Shown here in pieces: positions 16,916-24,780 of a DNA stretch of 64,000 bases (position 1 is the stretch's first letter; each line of letters opens with the position of its first letter). Both the position numbers and the translations under genes were made by a program. Origin of the DNA: Eubacteriales bacterium (lineage in GTDB: Bacteria > Bacillota > Clostridia > Eubacteriales > Anaerofustaceae); NCBI GenBank assembly GCA_024685545.1, contig JAIKVR010000066.1, forward strand, positions 38,764 to 102,763, given 5' to 3'. The notes under the pieces are model-generated. The model searched no databases and was not told the DNA's origin. It saw only the letters and a list, made by a program, of their open reading frames with translations.

Positions 16916-16945
16916 TAAAGAAGAACCTGCCGGCATCCCGGCAGG
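16916..16945 (-). terminator. Attenuator terminator in the pyr operon leader
   Basis: On the minus strand CCTGCCGG pairs with CCGGCAGG across GATG, then TTCTTCTTT follows, just before the pyrC ribosome binding site. It lies about 60 bases downstream of the PyrR-type hairpin, which fits the known arrangement of PyrR-controlled transcription attenuation. Confidence 0.75.
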
Positions 16946-17004
16946 GCATAAGAGCAAAAGCCTGTACTCTGAGGCCGAAACAATGCTTTTCGCCTTAACC
17001 TTGC

Positions 17005-17020
17005 CGTTCTCTCCGGAACG
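17005..17020 (-). promoter_or_regulatory. PyrR-binding hairpin of the pyr leader
   Basis: Read on the minus strand the sequence is CGTTC-CGGAGA-GAACG: a 5-bp stem with the hexaloop CGGAGA, which fits the CNGNGA loop of the PyrR anti-antiterminator, followed by GGCAAGG as in known sites. PyrR with bound UMP would stabilise this hairpin and allow the attenuator to form. A possible promoter lies at 17074-17046 on the minus strand (TTGACT, 17 bases, TAAAAA), but this is a weaker guess. pyrR itself is not in the window. Confidence 0.7.
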
Positions 17021-17180
17021 TCTTAAAGATCAAAGGTATCTATTATTTTTACCATATGGGCGGGATGTAGTCAATCCGAATATGACAATTTGCCATGTGT
17101 TATGTGTACGCAGCATGAAAAGAACCGGCTCTCAGCACCACGGGGTTTCAGGCAAACAGGAAACGGCGGGCTGTTCTGTC

Positions 17181-17336
17181 CTATAAACGCGACGTTTCCC
17201 GTATATTGAACAGAACCTTTTGAGCCAGCAGTCCTGCAGCCTCCGGGCAGATAAAGCCTGCTTTTTTGCCGCCGCGATCCGATACGATCGAATGCTTGGC
17301 TCCAGATACCATATACGCAATGGTGTCGATATTGCC
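17181..17336 (-). pseudogene. Decayed reading frame, C-terminal remnant
   Basis: About 52 protein-like codons end with a TAG at 17181: NIDTIAYMVSGAKHSIVSD, then RGGKKAGFICPEAAGLLA and QKVLFNIRETSRL. A TGA at 17337 interrupts the frame, and coding-like text (RAVSDNTFILPYAGQ) continues upstream of it. There is no start or SD of quality. I cannot name the parent family. The composition suggests a lost gene rather than random DNA. Confidence 0.3.
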
Positions 17337-17447
17337 TCACTGTCCGGCATACGGTAGGATAAAAGTATTATCGGAGACTGCGCGAATGACATAGTGATCT
17401 TCGGTAATGCGAATATATTTGTTTTATCGGGATATCCCGGGAAAGGA

Positions 17448-17738
17448 AAGAGTGTATTTATTAGAGGTTGGGAATTCAGAGGCACGCATCAGCCCCTGAC
17501 AATTGTCGAAAAGCCGGATCCGAAAGCAAAACCTGGCTATGTCGTTCTGAAGACACTGGCCGGCGGTCTGTGCCACTCAGACGTTTCCGCGCTGGACATC
17601 GAGTCCTGGATGGCAAGCTTCAACGTCCCCGTAATCATGGGACACGAGATCTGCGGCGAGATCGTTGAAATCGGCGAAGGCATTGAAAAGCTGCGCAACG
17701 GAGAAGTCAGCGGACGTTTGGTCTGCCTTTATGACTGA
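17448..17738 (+). pseudogene. Zinc alcohol dehydrogenase remnant with internal deletion
   Basis: The N-terminal GroES-like segment of a medium-chain zinc dehydrogenase is clear: VFIRGWEFRGTHQPLTIVEK, TLAGGLCHSDVSALD (catalytic-zinc Cys) and VPVIMGHEICGEIVEIGEG (zinc His, Glu). After IEK the frame jumps without interruption to LRNGEVSGRLVCLYD, which looks like the C-terminal tail of the same family (usually ALEKLRxGEVxGR). Roughly 230 residues, including the Rossmann domain, are gone. No proper start codon or SD is seen, so this is most likely a relic of an in-frame deletion. A good terminator still follows. Confidence 0.65.
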
Positions 17739-17780
17739 TCCCCGCTAATGCTCAGGGAAAAAAGACTAAATATGAATCCT

Positions 17781-17810
17781 GCCCCGTCATGTCTGACGAG
17801 GCGCTTTTTT
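17781..17810 (+). terminator. Intrinsic terminator after the dehydrogenase remnant
   Basis: GCCCCGTCA pairs with TGACGAGGC (one mismatch) across TGTC, and GCTTTTTTT follows. Confidence 0.8.
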
Positions 17811-17976
17811 TCCCGAAGAATCATACGATCCCGTACTGATAGAACGATATAAGTCCATTCATTGAACCTCAGCATGGAGCTGGGACAGAATACGCATAGA
17901 TCATCAAAAGATCCTGTGTCCCGGATCAGATAGGTCCCAGGTGGTCTTTATCCGGACAAGGAATAATATATGTATA

Positions 17977-18015
17977 AAACAGTTGACAACAGTTTAATGC
18001 TGTTATATACTGTTT
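17977..18015 (+). promoter_or_regulatory. Promoter with nested operator dyad of the gntR-ABC operon
   Basis: TTGACA (17983-17988), 17 bases and TATACT (18006-18011) form a near-consensus promoter. Two inverted repeats share the same centre at 17996: the outer AAACAGT/ACTGTTT (17977-17983, 18009-18015) and the inner AACAG/CTGTT (17988-17992, 18000-18004). The dyad covers both promoter boxes, as expected for autorepression by the GntR protein encoded next. Confidence 0.8.
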
Positions 18016-18040
18016 GCATATTAATTGGACGAATGAGACA

Positions 18041-18412
18041 ATGAATATCATCATCAACACTTCCTCTATGACACCTATTTACGAGCAGATCGTGGAGATA
18101 ATCAAAAAAAGTATAGTCTCGGCAGAACTGCTACCCGGAGAAGGGCTGCCATCTGTAAGAGCACTGTCGGGGGAGCTTAAGATCAGCGCACTGACGGTAA
18201 AGAAAGCCTATGACAAGCTGGAGGAGGAGGGTTTCACGGAAACTGTACACGGCAAAGGCACCTACGTAAGGACCGCAGACCCGGCTCTGATCCGCGAGCA
18301 GCAGCTCAGAGAACTCGAGGAAGATATCGCCGCCACAGTTGAAAAGGCACGGCGCTACGGAATCACTGAGGAAGAATTGAGGGAGATATTCGACATAGTC
18401 ACAGAGGTATGA
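18041..18412 (+). CDS. GntR family regulator, YtrA subfamily
   Basis: 123 residues. The N-terminal winged helix (about 1-75) has the short MTPIYEQIVEIIKKSIVSAEL start, GEGLPSVRALSGEL and LTVKKAYDKLEEEGF, then GKGTYV. Only a short helical tail follows, which defines the YtrA type that controls a linked ABC transporter. The start at 18041 lies downstream of the promoter; an in-frame TTG at 18014 lies inside the operator and is excluded. Its stop overlaps the ATPase start (ATGA). It is expected to repress its own operon by binding the dyad around 17996. Confidence 0.88.
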   Translation: MNIIINTSSMTPIYEQIVEIIKKSIVSAELLPGEGLPSVRALSGELKISALTVKKAYDKLEEEGFTETVHGKGTYVRTADPALIREQQLRELEEDIAATVEKARRYGITEEELREIFDIVTEV

Positions 18413-19269
18413 AAATGCTAAAGATAGATAATCTGACAAAGGATTACGGTGATTTTTCGCTGAACGTCTCGATGGAAGTCAGAGAAGGCCGTGTCACAGG
18501 CCTTATTGGCCCGAACGGCGCCGGAAAATCGACGACGTTCAAAGCTGTCCTCGGGCTTATACGGTCCAATGGCGGTCAGATCAGTATTTTCGGGGAGAAA
18601 CTCGGCGTGAGTGTACCTTCCTCGATTAAGCAAAGGATAGGAGCGGCCTTGGCGGATTCGGGTTTTTCCGGATACATAACCGTCAGAGATGCAACAGCGA
18701 TCCAGCGCGCCATGTTCGACAGCTTCGACTCAGAGTTTTTCCTGGAAAAATGCGGCGAATTCAAACTTCCACTTGATAAGCCGATAAAAGAGTTTTCGAC
18801 CGGGATGAAGGCACGCCTAAGAGTGCTTACAGCCCTGTCCCACGACGCAGATCTGCTTATACTCGACGAGCCGACTGCAGGACTGGATGCAGTTGCAAGG
18901 GACGAAGTGTTAGGGTTGCTGCGAGGATACATGAGCGCGAAGGAGGACCACGCGATCCTAATCTCTTCCCACATCTCCTCTGATCTGGAGAGCATATGCG
19001 ACGATTTCTACCTGATAAACAGCGGAAGGATCGTCCTGCATGAAGATACGGACGTTCTCCTCTCCGATTATGCGTTGCTCAAATTAAGCGCATCGGATTA
19101 CGAGGCTCTTGACAAGACTTATATACTGAATGTCAAAAAAGAAAACTACGGGTGGCTGTGTCTGACCTCGCAGAAGAAGTATTACATGGAAAACTATCCC
19201 GACATAGTCATCGAGAACGGCACTATCGACGACCTTATACTGATGAGCGCGAGAGGAGAATCGTTGTAA
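18409..19269 (+). CDS. ABC transporter ATP-binding protein (YtrB-like)
   Basis: 286 residues. Walker A GPNGAGKSTTF near residue 35, a Q-loop region, a degenerate signature FSTGMKARL near 130, Walker B LLILDEPTAGLD near 150 and the switch His in ISSHISSDLE. A divergent C-terminal extension of about 70 residues is typical of YtrB/EcsA-like proteins. It is coupled to gntR by a 4-base overlap and abuts the permease gene. YtrBC-type exporters often respond to cell-envelope stress, but the substrate is unknown here. Confidence 0.9.
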   Translation: MKMLKIDNLTKDYGDFSLNVSMEVREGRVTGLIGPNGAGKSTTFKAVLGLIRSNGGQISIFGEKLGVSVPSSIKQRIGAALADSGFSGYITVRDATAIQRAMFDSFDSEFFLEKCGEFKLPLDKPIKEFSTGMKARLRVLTALSHDADLLILDEPTAGLDAVARDEVLGLLRGYMSAKEDHAILISSHISSDLESICDDFYLINSGRIVLHEDTDVLLSDYALLKLSASDYEALDKTYILNVKKENYGWLCLTSQKKYYMENYPDIVIENGTIDDLILMSARGESL

Positions 19270-19914
19270 ATGAAAGGCTTATTCGTAAAAGACCTGCTTA
19301 TACTGAAAAATCAGAAGAGGAATTTCCTGATTCTTCCCGCAATAATCATAATGTATTCTTTTATGGGCATGGGCGGTGTCATCATGGAATTTATGGGGCT
19401 CATCATGCTGATGTATGCGAATGGCACCATCGCCTACGACGAATTCGACAACGGGGCGGCATTCCTGTTTACGATGCCATTCACCAGAAAGCAGTACGTG
19501 CTGGAAAAGTATCTCTTCACGATTGCCGCGGGAATCACCGGCATTATCGCAGGAGTCATAGCCGTCCTCATAAGCGGTATTTTCACGGTAAAGATACCCT
19601 TTGACGAGATTGCAGTCAACTCTGCAGCAGCTGTCCTCCTCTGTGCTATGACCAATTCTGTGATGCTGCCCGTAACGCTAAAGTACGGATCTGAGAAGAG
19701 CAGGACGGTGATGATGGTAGTATTCGGCGGGCTGACGGCGGCAGGTGTCCTCATCCTGAAGATGTTTCCGGAAATTGCAGAAGGGTCAATCACTGAGTTT
19801 CCAGATACTCTGAACCTTCCTTTGCTCATCATAGCCTGTGCAGCTCCTTCCGCAGTCATGCTTTGCATATCCTGCGCGGTCTCAGCCGGAATCATGGAAA
19901 AGAAGGAATTCTAG
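19270..19914 (+). CDS. ABC-2 type transporter permease
   Basis: 214 residues with about six hydrophobic segments. It begins MKGLFVKDLLILKNQKRNFL, the cytoplasmic start common in ABC-2 permeases, and contains FLFTMPFTRKQYVLEKY near residue 68, a family motif before the second helix pair. The ATG follows the ATPase stop directly (TAAATG). It is the last gene of the GntR operon. It likely forms a homodimer with the ATPase. Confidence 0.85.
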   Translation: MKGLFVKDLLILKNQKRNFLILPAIIIMYSFMGMGGVIMEFMGLIMLMYANGTIAYDEFDNGAAFLFTMPFTRKQYVLEKYLFTIAAGITGIIAGVIAVLISGIFTVKIPFDEIAVNSAAAVLLCAMTNSVMLPVTLKYGSEKSRTVMMVVFGGLTAAGVLILKMFPEIAEGSITEFPDTLNLPLLIIACAAPSAVMLCISCAVSAGIMEKKEF

Positions 19915-20016
19915 CCTCGTTCTCAGAGAAACGCCGGAAAAGCCTTGCTCCTTTCTTATTAACTGCGATGATAGTATGTGGTAATATATTACTGGTTACG
20001 ACAGAAAGGAATAGCG

Positions 20017-20595
20017 ATGGCATATTGGCTTGTGGACTACGAAAATGTAAAGGTCTCCGGACTGGACGGGCTGACCTCCCTCACAGATAAAGATACAGTC
20101 TGCATATTCTACAGCGAGAACTCCGACAGCATGACCTTCGGCCTGCATAAACGGCTGATGATGTCGAGAGCGGAGGTGCAGTACCAGAAGGTGGAGGTGG
20201 GCACGAAGAACGCCCTGGACTTCCAGCTCTCTACATACCTCGGCTGGCTGATAAAGGGGAACGGCAACGGATCGGATAACTACTACGTCGTCACAAAGGA
20301 CCAGGGGTTCTCCGTACTAAGCAAGTACTGGGCGAGATATAACGTGAACGTACAGATCGTGATCAACTGCAGCGGTACAAACAGACAGGATGAGCACACA
20401 ACCCTAAGACAGAAGGCAGAACAGGTCCTGCACAATGCGGAGGATGTAGACATAGTGGTCAGGCTCATAGAGAACTATAAAACGAAGCAAGGCATCAACA
20501 ATGCCCTCGTAAAGCATTATAAGGACGGCAGAAGGGTCAAGGAAATATATACGGCTATCAAGCCGCTGATCGCCGACAAAAAGGGCAGGGACTGA
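20017..20595 (+). CDS. PIN-like domain protein (NYN/PIN7 type)
   Basis: 192 residues. It begins MAYWLVDYENVKVSGLDG, with the D-x2-N pattern of NYN/PIN nuclease folds, then VCIFYSENSDSM, ALDFQLSTYLGWLI (second acidic position) and YYVVTKDQGFSVL (third). This is the architecture of the PIN-like family found as solitary genes in Clostridia; the conserved acids suggest metal-dependent RNA cleavage, but activity is not known. The start at 20017 has GAAAGGAA 6 bases upstream. It has its own terminator. It is not next to an antitoxin. Confidence 0.7.
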   Translation: MAYWLVDYENVKVSGLDGLTSLTDKDTVCIFYSENSDSMTFGLHKRLMMSRAEVQYQKVEVGTKNALDFQLSTYLGWLIKGNGNGSDNYYVVTKDQGFSVLSKYWARYNVNVQIVINCSGTNRQDEHTTLRQKAEQVLHNAEDVDIVVRLIENYKTKQGINNALVKHYKDGRRVKEIYTAIKPLIADKKGRD

Positions 20596-20663
20596 CATAC
20601 CGCAACATACAGGGTTGTAAGGACTATATTGAATTCTCTTTCAAAAACAGAATATCAAATCAC

Positions 20664-20712
20664 ACACGGCGGTTTCCGAGTCCCGGGATTGCCGTGTTAT
20701 TCGGCATTTTTT
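20664..20712 (+). terminator. Intrinsic terminator after the PIN-like gene
   Basis: ACACGGC and GCCGTGT pair across a 20-base loop. A second, nested option pairs GCCG (20691-20694) with CGGC (20702-20705), followed by ATTTTTT. Confidence 0.65.
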
Positions 20713-20743
20713 CGTAAAATGTCGAATATTTACCCATCATTCG

Positions 20744-20772
20744 TTGACCGTAGGCTGTTTTTCTAATACAAT
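20744..20772 (+). promoter_or_regulatory. Sigma-A promoter of the SDR gene
   Basis: TTGACC (20744-20749), 17 bases and TACAAT (20767-20772); 5 of 6 matches in each box with ideal spacing. Confidence 0.75.
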
Positions 20773-20823
20773 ATTTAATGATAGATTAATGCATTAATAC
20801 ATGGAAAAGGAAAGGGTATTTGT

Positions 20824-21609
20824 ATGAATTCAAATCTTAAAGACAAAGTAGTTCTGGTCACCGGCGCTACCGGCGGAATCGGAAAAGAAGTCGCGGAAGC
20901 GTTCCTGGCAGAAGGAGCGAAAGTCGCAATGACATCCCGCACACAGGCTAAGCTTGACGCTCTCGTAGCTGAGCTCGGAGCCCCCGCGGATCATGTCGCC
21001 ACATTCATCGTGGACGTAAGCAAGGAAGAAGAAGTCAAGGCAGCTATCGAAGGCGCCATCGCCAAGTGGGGTTCACTGGATGTTCTCGTCAACAACTCCG
21101 GTGACAACGGCAATTACAAGCCCATCGTAGATCTTACAAAGGAAGACTTCCTGAAGGTCTATGATGTTAACGTCTTCGGCCTCGTATACAGCATGAAATA
21201 TGCCATTCCTCAGATGAGGAAGCAGGGCAAAGGCGCAGTCGTCAACATCACCAGCGAAGGCGAATTCGTAGGCGCCGCAGGAATGGCTCCCTACTGCTCC
21301 TCCAAGCACGCCGCAGGCGGACTTTCCAAGTGCGTCGCTCTGGAAGTAGCCAAGGAGAACATCCGCGTCAACACCATCTGCCCGGGCGCTGTCGACACCC
21401 CGATGATGCGTCGTATCGAAGAGCAGTGGCTCGGCAAGGGCTACACCCGCGAGCAGGCTCTGGCCACTTTCGCCGCCCAGTATCCTGACGGCAAGTACGC
21501 AGATCCCAAGGAAGTCGCCACAGCCACCGTGTTCCTGGCATCCGATTTGGCCGGCCACATCAACGGAGCTTCCATCCGCATCGATGGCGGCAAGGTCGCT
21601 ATGGGCTGA
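20824..21609 (+). CDS. Short-chain dehydrogenase/reductase
   Basis: 261 residues, classical SDR. NAD(P) motif VTGATGGIGKEVA near residue 13, LVNNSGDNG (Ser in place of the usual Ala of NNAG) near 90, the catalytic Ser in NITSEGE and Y-x3-K in YCSSK near 155, and CPGAVDTPMM. It is an oxidoreductase acting on a hydroxyl or keto group; the substrate could be an acyl, sugar or steroid compound. A strong promoter, a good SD (GGAAAGG), its own terminator and clearly biased codons (many GGC, ATC, GTC) suggest high expression. It is not part of an operon. Confidence 0.88.
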   Translation: MNSNLKDKVVLVTGATGGIGKEVAEAFLAEGAKVAMTSRTQAKLDALVAELGAPADHVATFIVDVSKEEEVKAAIEGAIAKWGSLDVLVNNSGDNGNYKPIVDLTKEDFLKVYDVNVFGLVYSMKYAIPQMRKQGKGAVVNITSEGEFVGAAGMAPYCSSKHAAGGLSKCVALEVAKENIRVNTICPGAVDTPMMRRIEEQWLGKGYTREQALATFAAQYPDGKYADPKEVATATVFLASDLAGHINGASIRIDGGKVAMG

Positions 21610-21645
21610 TCCGTCAGAATACAGCACATTATAGAATATCTTTCA

Positions 21646-21672
21646 CCCCGGCCTCAGGCCGGGGTTTTATTT
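21646..21672 (+). terminator. Intrinsic terminator of the SDR gene
   Basis: CCCCGGCC and GGCCGGGG around TCA, followed by TTTTATTTAT. Confidence 0.9.
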
Positions 21673-21818
21673 ATACCATTCCAGTTAGTGCTTCCATGTG
21701 CGTTTTTCCTTAAATTATCATAGAAATTCTATTTTTTTTCTTTTCCCTATTGTAATATTATGCAATGATACTTATAATTATGCGAAACACACGTTTTAAC
21801 GTTGAGGAGGAAACCGAA

Positions 21819-23036
21819 ATGAAGCAGAAGATCGTTTTAGCATATTCAGGAGGGCTGGACACCAGCACCATCGTTCCCTGGCTGAAGGAGAATTACGACT
21901 GCGAGGTGCATTGCGTCTGCGTGGACGTGGGGCAGGTCGCTCCGGGAGAGGCAGAACAGATCATCGAGCGCGCCAAGAAGATCGGCGCTGATTCAGTTGT
22001 CGTGGCCGACGCAGTTGATGAGCTGGTCGAGGATTTTATCTGGCCCATGCTCAAGAGCGGCGCCATATACGAAGATAAATACCTGTTGGGCACTTCCATC
22101 GCACGTCCGCTCATCGCTGAAAAGCTGGTGGACCGCGCCAAGGAGATCGGTGCAGACTACATCGCTCACGGCGCCACGGGCAAGGGCAATGATCAGGTAC
22201 GTTTCGAACTGGCGATAATGGCCCTGGCCCCCGAGATAAAAGTAATCGCCCCCTGGAGGATCTGGGACATCACTTCCCGCGAGGACGCATATGCCTTCTG
22301 CCAGAAGCACGGGATCACACTCAATGTCTCGCTGGATGAAAGCTACTCCATGGATGAGAATATCTGGCATCTTTCCCATGAAGGACTCGACCTCGAAGAT
22401 CCTGTCAATGTCCCCAAATACGACAAAATACTCACTCTCAGCCAGGATCCCATGAAGGCTCCTGACGAAGCAGTGTGCATTACGATAGAATTCGAAAAAG
22501 GCGTTCCCGTGGGAGTGAATGGCGAAAAGATGAAAGCCGCAGAAATAGTCAGGAAGCTCAACAAGCTCGGTGGAGAAAACGGCATCGGCATTGAGGACAT
22601 GGTGGAGAACCGCGTCGTCGGCATGAAATCCCGCGGCATCTACGAGACCCCGGGAGGCACTCTGCTCTTCAAGGCTCATAAACAGCTTGAGGAGATGTGT
22701 CTGGACAGGGAGACGGCTTCCTTCAAGAGGACAGTAGCCCTTAAATACGCAGACCTGGTTTATGAGGGCAAGTGGTTCGGAGCTCTCAGGGAAGCGCTGG
22801 ACAAATTCATCGACGAAACACAGAAACACGTCACGGGCAAGGTCGGCCTTAAGCTCTACAAAGGCAACATAATCCCCAACGGCACATTCCCCGAATACTC
22901 CCTCTACGATAAGAATATCGCCTCCTTCGCCATGGGCGACATGTTCCATCCTGCAGACGCCGAAGGATTCATAAGGCTCTATGGACTCCCTCTCAAGATC
23001 AAAGCCCTGGCAGAAAAGAATTATGAAAACAAATAG
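21819..23036 (+). CDS. argG: Argininosuccinate synthase
   Basis: 405 residues. It joins citrulline and aspartate with ATP in arginine synthesis. N-terminal P-loop-like KIVLAYSGGLDTS, then AHGATGKGNDQVRFEL near residue 115, SREDAYAFC and YSMDENIWHLSHEG near 175. The start at 21819 has GAGGAGG, 8 bases upstream; an 18-codon upstream extension is unlikely. The end overlaps argH by 14 bases, so the two consecutive enzymes are translationally coupled. Confidence 0.96.
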   Translation: MKQKIVLAYSGGLDTSTIVPWLKENYDCEVHCVCVDVGQVAPGEAEQIIERAKKIGADSVVVADAVDELVEDFIWPMLKSGAIYEDKYLLGTSIARPLIAEKLVDRAKEIGADYIAHGATGKGNDQVRFELAIMALAPEIKVIAPWRIWDITSREDAYAFCQKHGITLNVSLDESYSMDENIWHLSHEGLDLEDPVNVPKYDKILTLSQDPMKAPDEAVCITIEFEKGVPVGVNGEKMKAAEIVRKLNKLGGENGIGIEDMVENRVVGMKSRGIYETPGGTLLFKAHKQLEEMCLDRETASFKRTVALKYADLVYEGKWFGALREALDKFIDETQKHVTGKVGLKLYKGNIIPNGTFPEYSLYDKNIASFAMGDMFHPADAEGFIRLYGLPLKIKALAEKNYENK

Positions 23037-24420
23037 CGGAAAGATGTGGGCGGGGCGCTTCAGCGGCGAGAACGAAAAGCTGACGGATATATTCGACTTC
23101 TCCATCGGTTTTGACAAACGCCTGGCTCCGTATGATATAGAAGGGTCTGTAGCTCATGTAAAGATGCTCTGCAAGCAGGGCTTCATTTCCGCAGAGGACA
23201 CTGAAAGGATCGTTTCTGCCCTGACACAGCTCAGGGATGAACTCGCTTCCGACGACAGCATGCTGACGGATGGCGATTATGAAGACATCCACATGGCTGT
23301 CGAAGCCATCATCACGGATCGGATAGGCGAACCCGGACAGCGCATCCACACAGGGAGAAGCCGCAACGATCAGGTGGCTCTGGATATGAGGATGTTCGTT
23401 ATAGACCAGTGCGGGATCCTTGAAAACAAGCTAAAAACACTCATCAGCGTGCTTCTTGACAAAGCGGAAGACAATGCAGATGCGGTGATGCCTGGCTTTA
23501 CTCATGTGCAGAAGGCTCAGGCTGTCACCTATGGGCATTACCTTAACGCCTACTCTGAGATGTTCTTCCGCGATATCTCCCGCCTTCAGGACGTAGCAAT
23601 GCGGACTGACGAGATGCCGCTCGGAGCCGGTGCGCTGGCTGCCAGTACGCTGGAGCTTGATAATGATTATGTTGCGGAGCTGCTCGGCTTCAAGACAGTA
23701 TCGAAAAACAGCCTGGACGCGGTCTCCGACAGGGATTACTGCATCGAGTTCCTTTCGACGCTGAGCATGGTGATGATGCACCTGAGCCGTTTCTGTGAAG
23801 AGATAGTATGGTGGGCAAGCGAGGAGTTCGCCTATATAAAAGTATCGGACGGCTACTCCACAGGATCCTCCATGATGCCCCAGAAACGGAACCCGGACGT
23901 TGCCGAGCTGATAAGAGGAAAAACGGGACGCGTTTACGGAGATCTCATGGCGATGCTTACCGTCATGAAGGGCATCCCTATAGCCTATGACAAAGATATG
24001 CAGGAGGACAAGGAAGCCGTCTTCGACGCGGTGGACACCGCGGACATATGTCTGACGATATTTACCGGCATGGTCAAGGACATTTCGGTAAATAAAGAAA
24101 AAATGAAGAGAGCCGTAGAGGAAAGCTTCATGGATTCCACTGATGCGGCGGAATACCTTGTCAGGAAGGGCTGCCCGTTCAGGCATGCTCATTTCATCAT
24201 CGGTGGACTCGTCGGTCTTGCCGAAAAGCAAGGCATATGGCTCAGGGATCTATCCGAAGACGACCTCAAAGCCGCCTGCGGGGAATACTACGATCCCGGT
24301 ATCAGGAAGGCCTTCAATGCGGCTGGCAACCTTAAAAACAAGCCTTCCGCCCTCTCACCCGCACCGGAAAAGGTCATTGCCTATGTGAAAGCCGCAAAGG
24401 AAAAGCTCGCAGGCTTGTAA
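23023..24420 (+). CDS. argH: Argininosuccinate lyase
   Basis: 465 residues. It splits argininosuccinate into arginine and fumarate. Fumarase/aspartase superfamily signatures: GKMWAGRFSGE at the start, HTGRSRNDQVALDMR near residue 110, FTHVQKAQAVTYGHYL, and GSSMMPQKRNPDVAEL near 285. The start at 23023 gives MKTNSGKMW, the usual N-terminus, and lies inside the last codons of argG. A strong terminator follows, so argGH is a two-gene operon. Confidence 0.96.
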   Translation: MKTNSGKMWAGRFSGENEKLTDIFDFSIGFDKRLAPYDIEGSVAHVKMLCKQGFISAEDTERIVSALTQLRDELASDDSMLTDGDYEDIHMAVEAIITDRIGEPGQRIHTGRSRNDQVALDMRMFVIDQCGILENKLKTLISVLLDKAEDNADAVMPGFTHVQKAQAVTYGHYLNAYSEMFFRDISRLQDVAMRTDEMPLGAGALAASTLELDNDYVAELLGFKTVSKNSLDAVSDRDYCIEFLSTLSMVMMHLSRFCEEIVWWASEEFAYIKVSDGYSTGSSMMPQKRNPDVAELIRGKTGRVYGDLMAMLTVMKGIPIAYDKDMQEDKEAVFDAVDTADICLTIFTGMVKDISVNKEKMKRAVEESFMDSTDAAEYLVRKGCPFRHAHFIIGGLVGLAEKQGIWLRDLSEDDLKAACGEYYDPGIRKAFNAAGNLKNKPSALSPAPEKVIAYVKAAKEKLAGL

Positions 24421-24445
24421 TGAAAAGACCTGCATAACTGTACTT

Positions 24446-24483
24446 ACGCCACGCTACGTTTATAAGTAGCGTGGCGTTTTATT
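24446..24483 (+). terminator. Terminator of argGH
   Basis: ACGCCACGCTAC and GTAGCGTGGCGT form a 12-bp perfect stem, followed by TTTATTTT. Confidence 0.92.
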
Positions 24484-24580
24484 TTCACCTATTCACCCCC
24501 AATTCTATACAGCATGGCACAGTAAAACACACTATATTAATTATATTGCTGTTTCCATTCTCATATTCTAACTGTGCGAA

Positions 24581-24661
24581 TCACCTACAATACTCAGATA
24601 ATATCTGGGCCCATAACTGTTGTGATACCGATGGATATCCTTTGGACTTAAAGTACGACAT
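24581..24661 (-). other. Very short protein-like reading frame, probable remnant
   Basis: On the minus strand 26 codons read MSYFKSKGYPSVSQQLWAQI, then LSEYCR and stop. The pattern of a short helix, a KGYPSVS turn and a W-containing helix resembles small Bacillota regulators of the ComN (post-transcriptional regulator) type, but this is only a resemblance. No good SD precedes the ATG and the product is too short for that family. The rest of 24484-24695 holds nothing that I can recognise. Confidence 0.2.
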
Positions 24662-24695
24662 GACTTCATAAGCATTTATATTTTAATTATCCACG

Positions 24696-24726
24696 AAAAA
24701 AGGTGCAGCCTTTTCCCGACTGCACC
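24696..24726 (-). terminator. Terminator of the lipoprotein gene
   Basis: On the minus strand GGTGCAG pairs with CTGCACC across 11 bases, and TTTTTT follows. Confidence 0.85.
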
Positions 24727-24780
24727 GAACCATTCTAATTATCTTTTACAGCCGACCTACAGGGTGGCTTTCGTTTCTGC

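Noticed and set aside
21670..21818. ArgR operator before argG
   Set aside because: AT-rich repeats (ATTATGCA, ATTATGCG) are present, but they do not form the paired ARG-box consensus convincingly.
21993..23117. Long open frame (374 codons) on the minus strand opposite argG
   Set aside because: argG is certain on the plus strand; the antisense frame has no SD and no recognisable domain and arises from codon bias.
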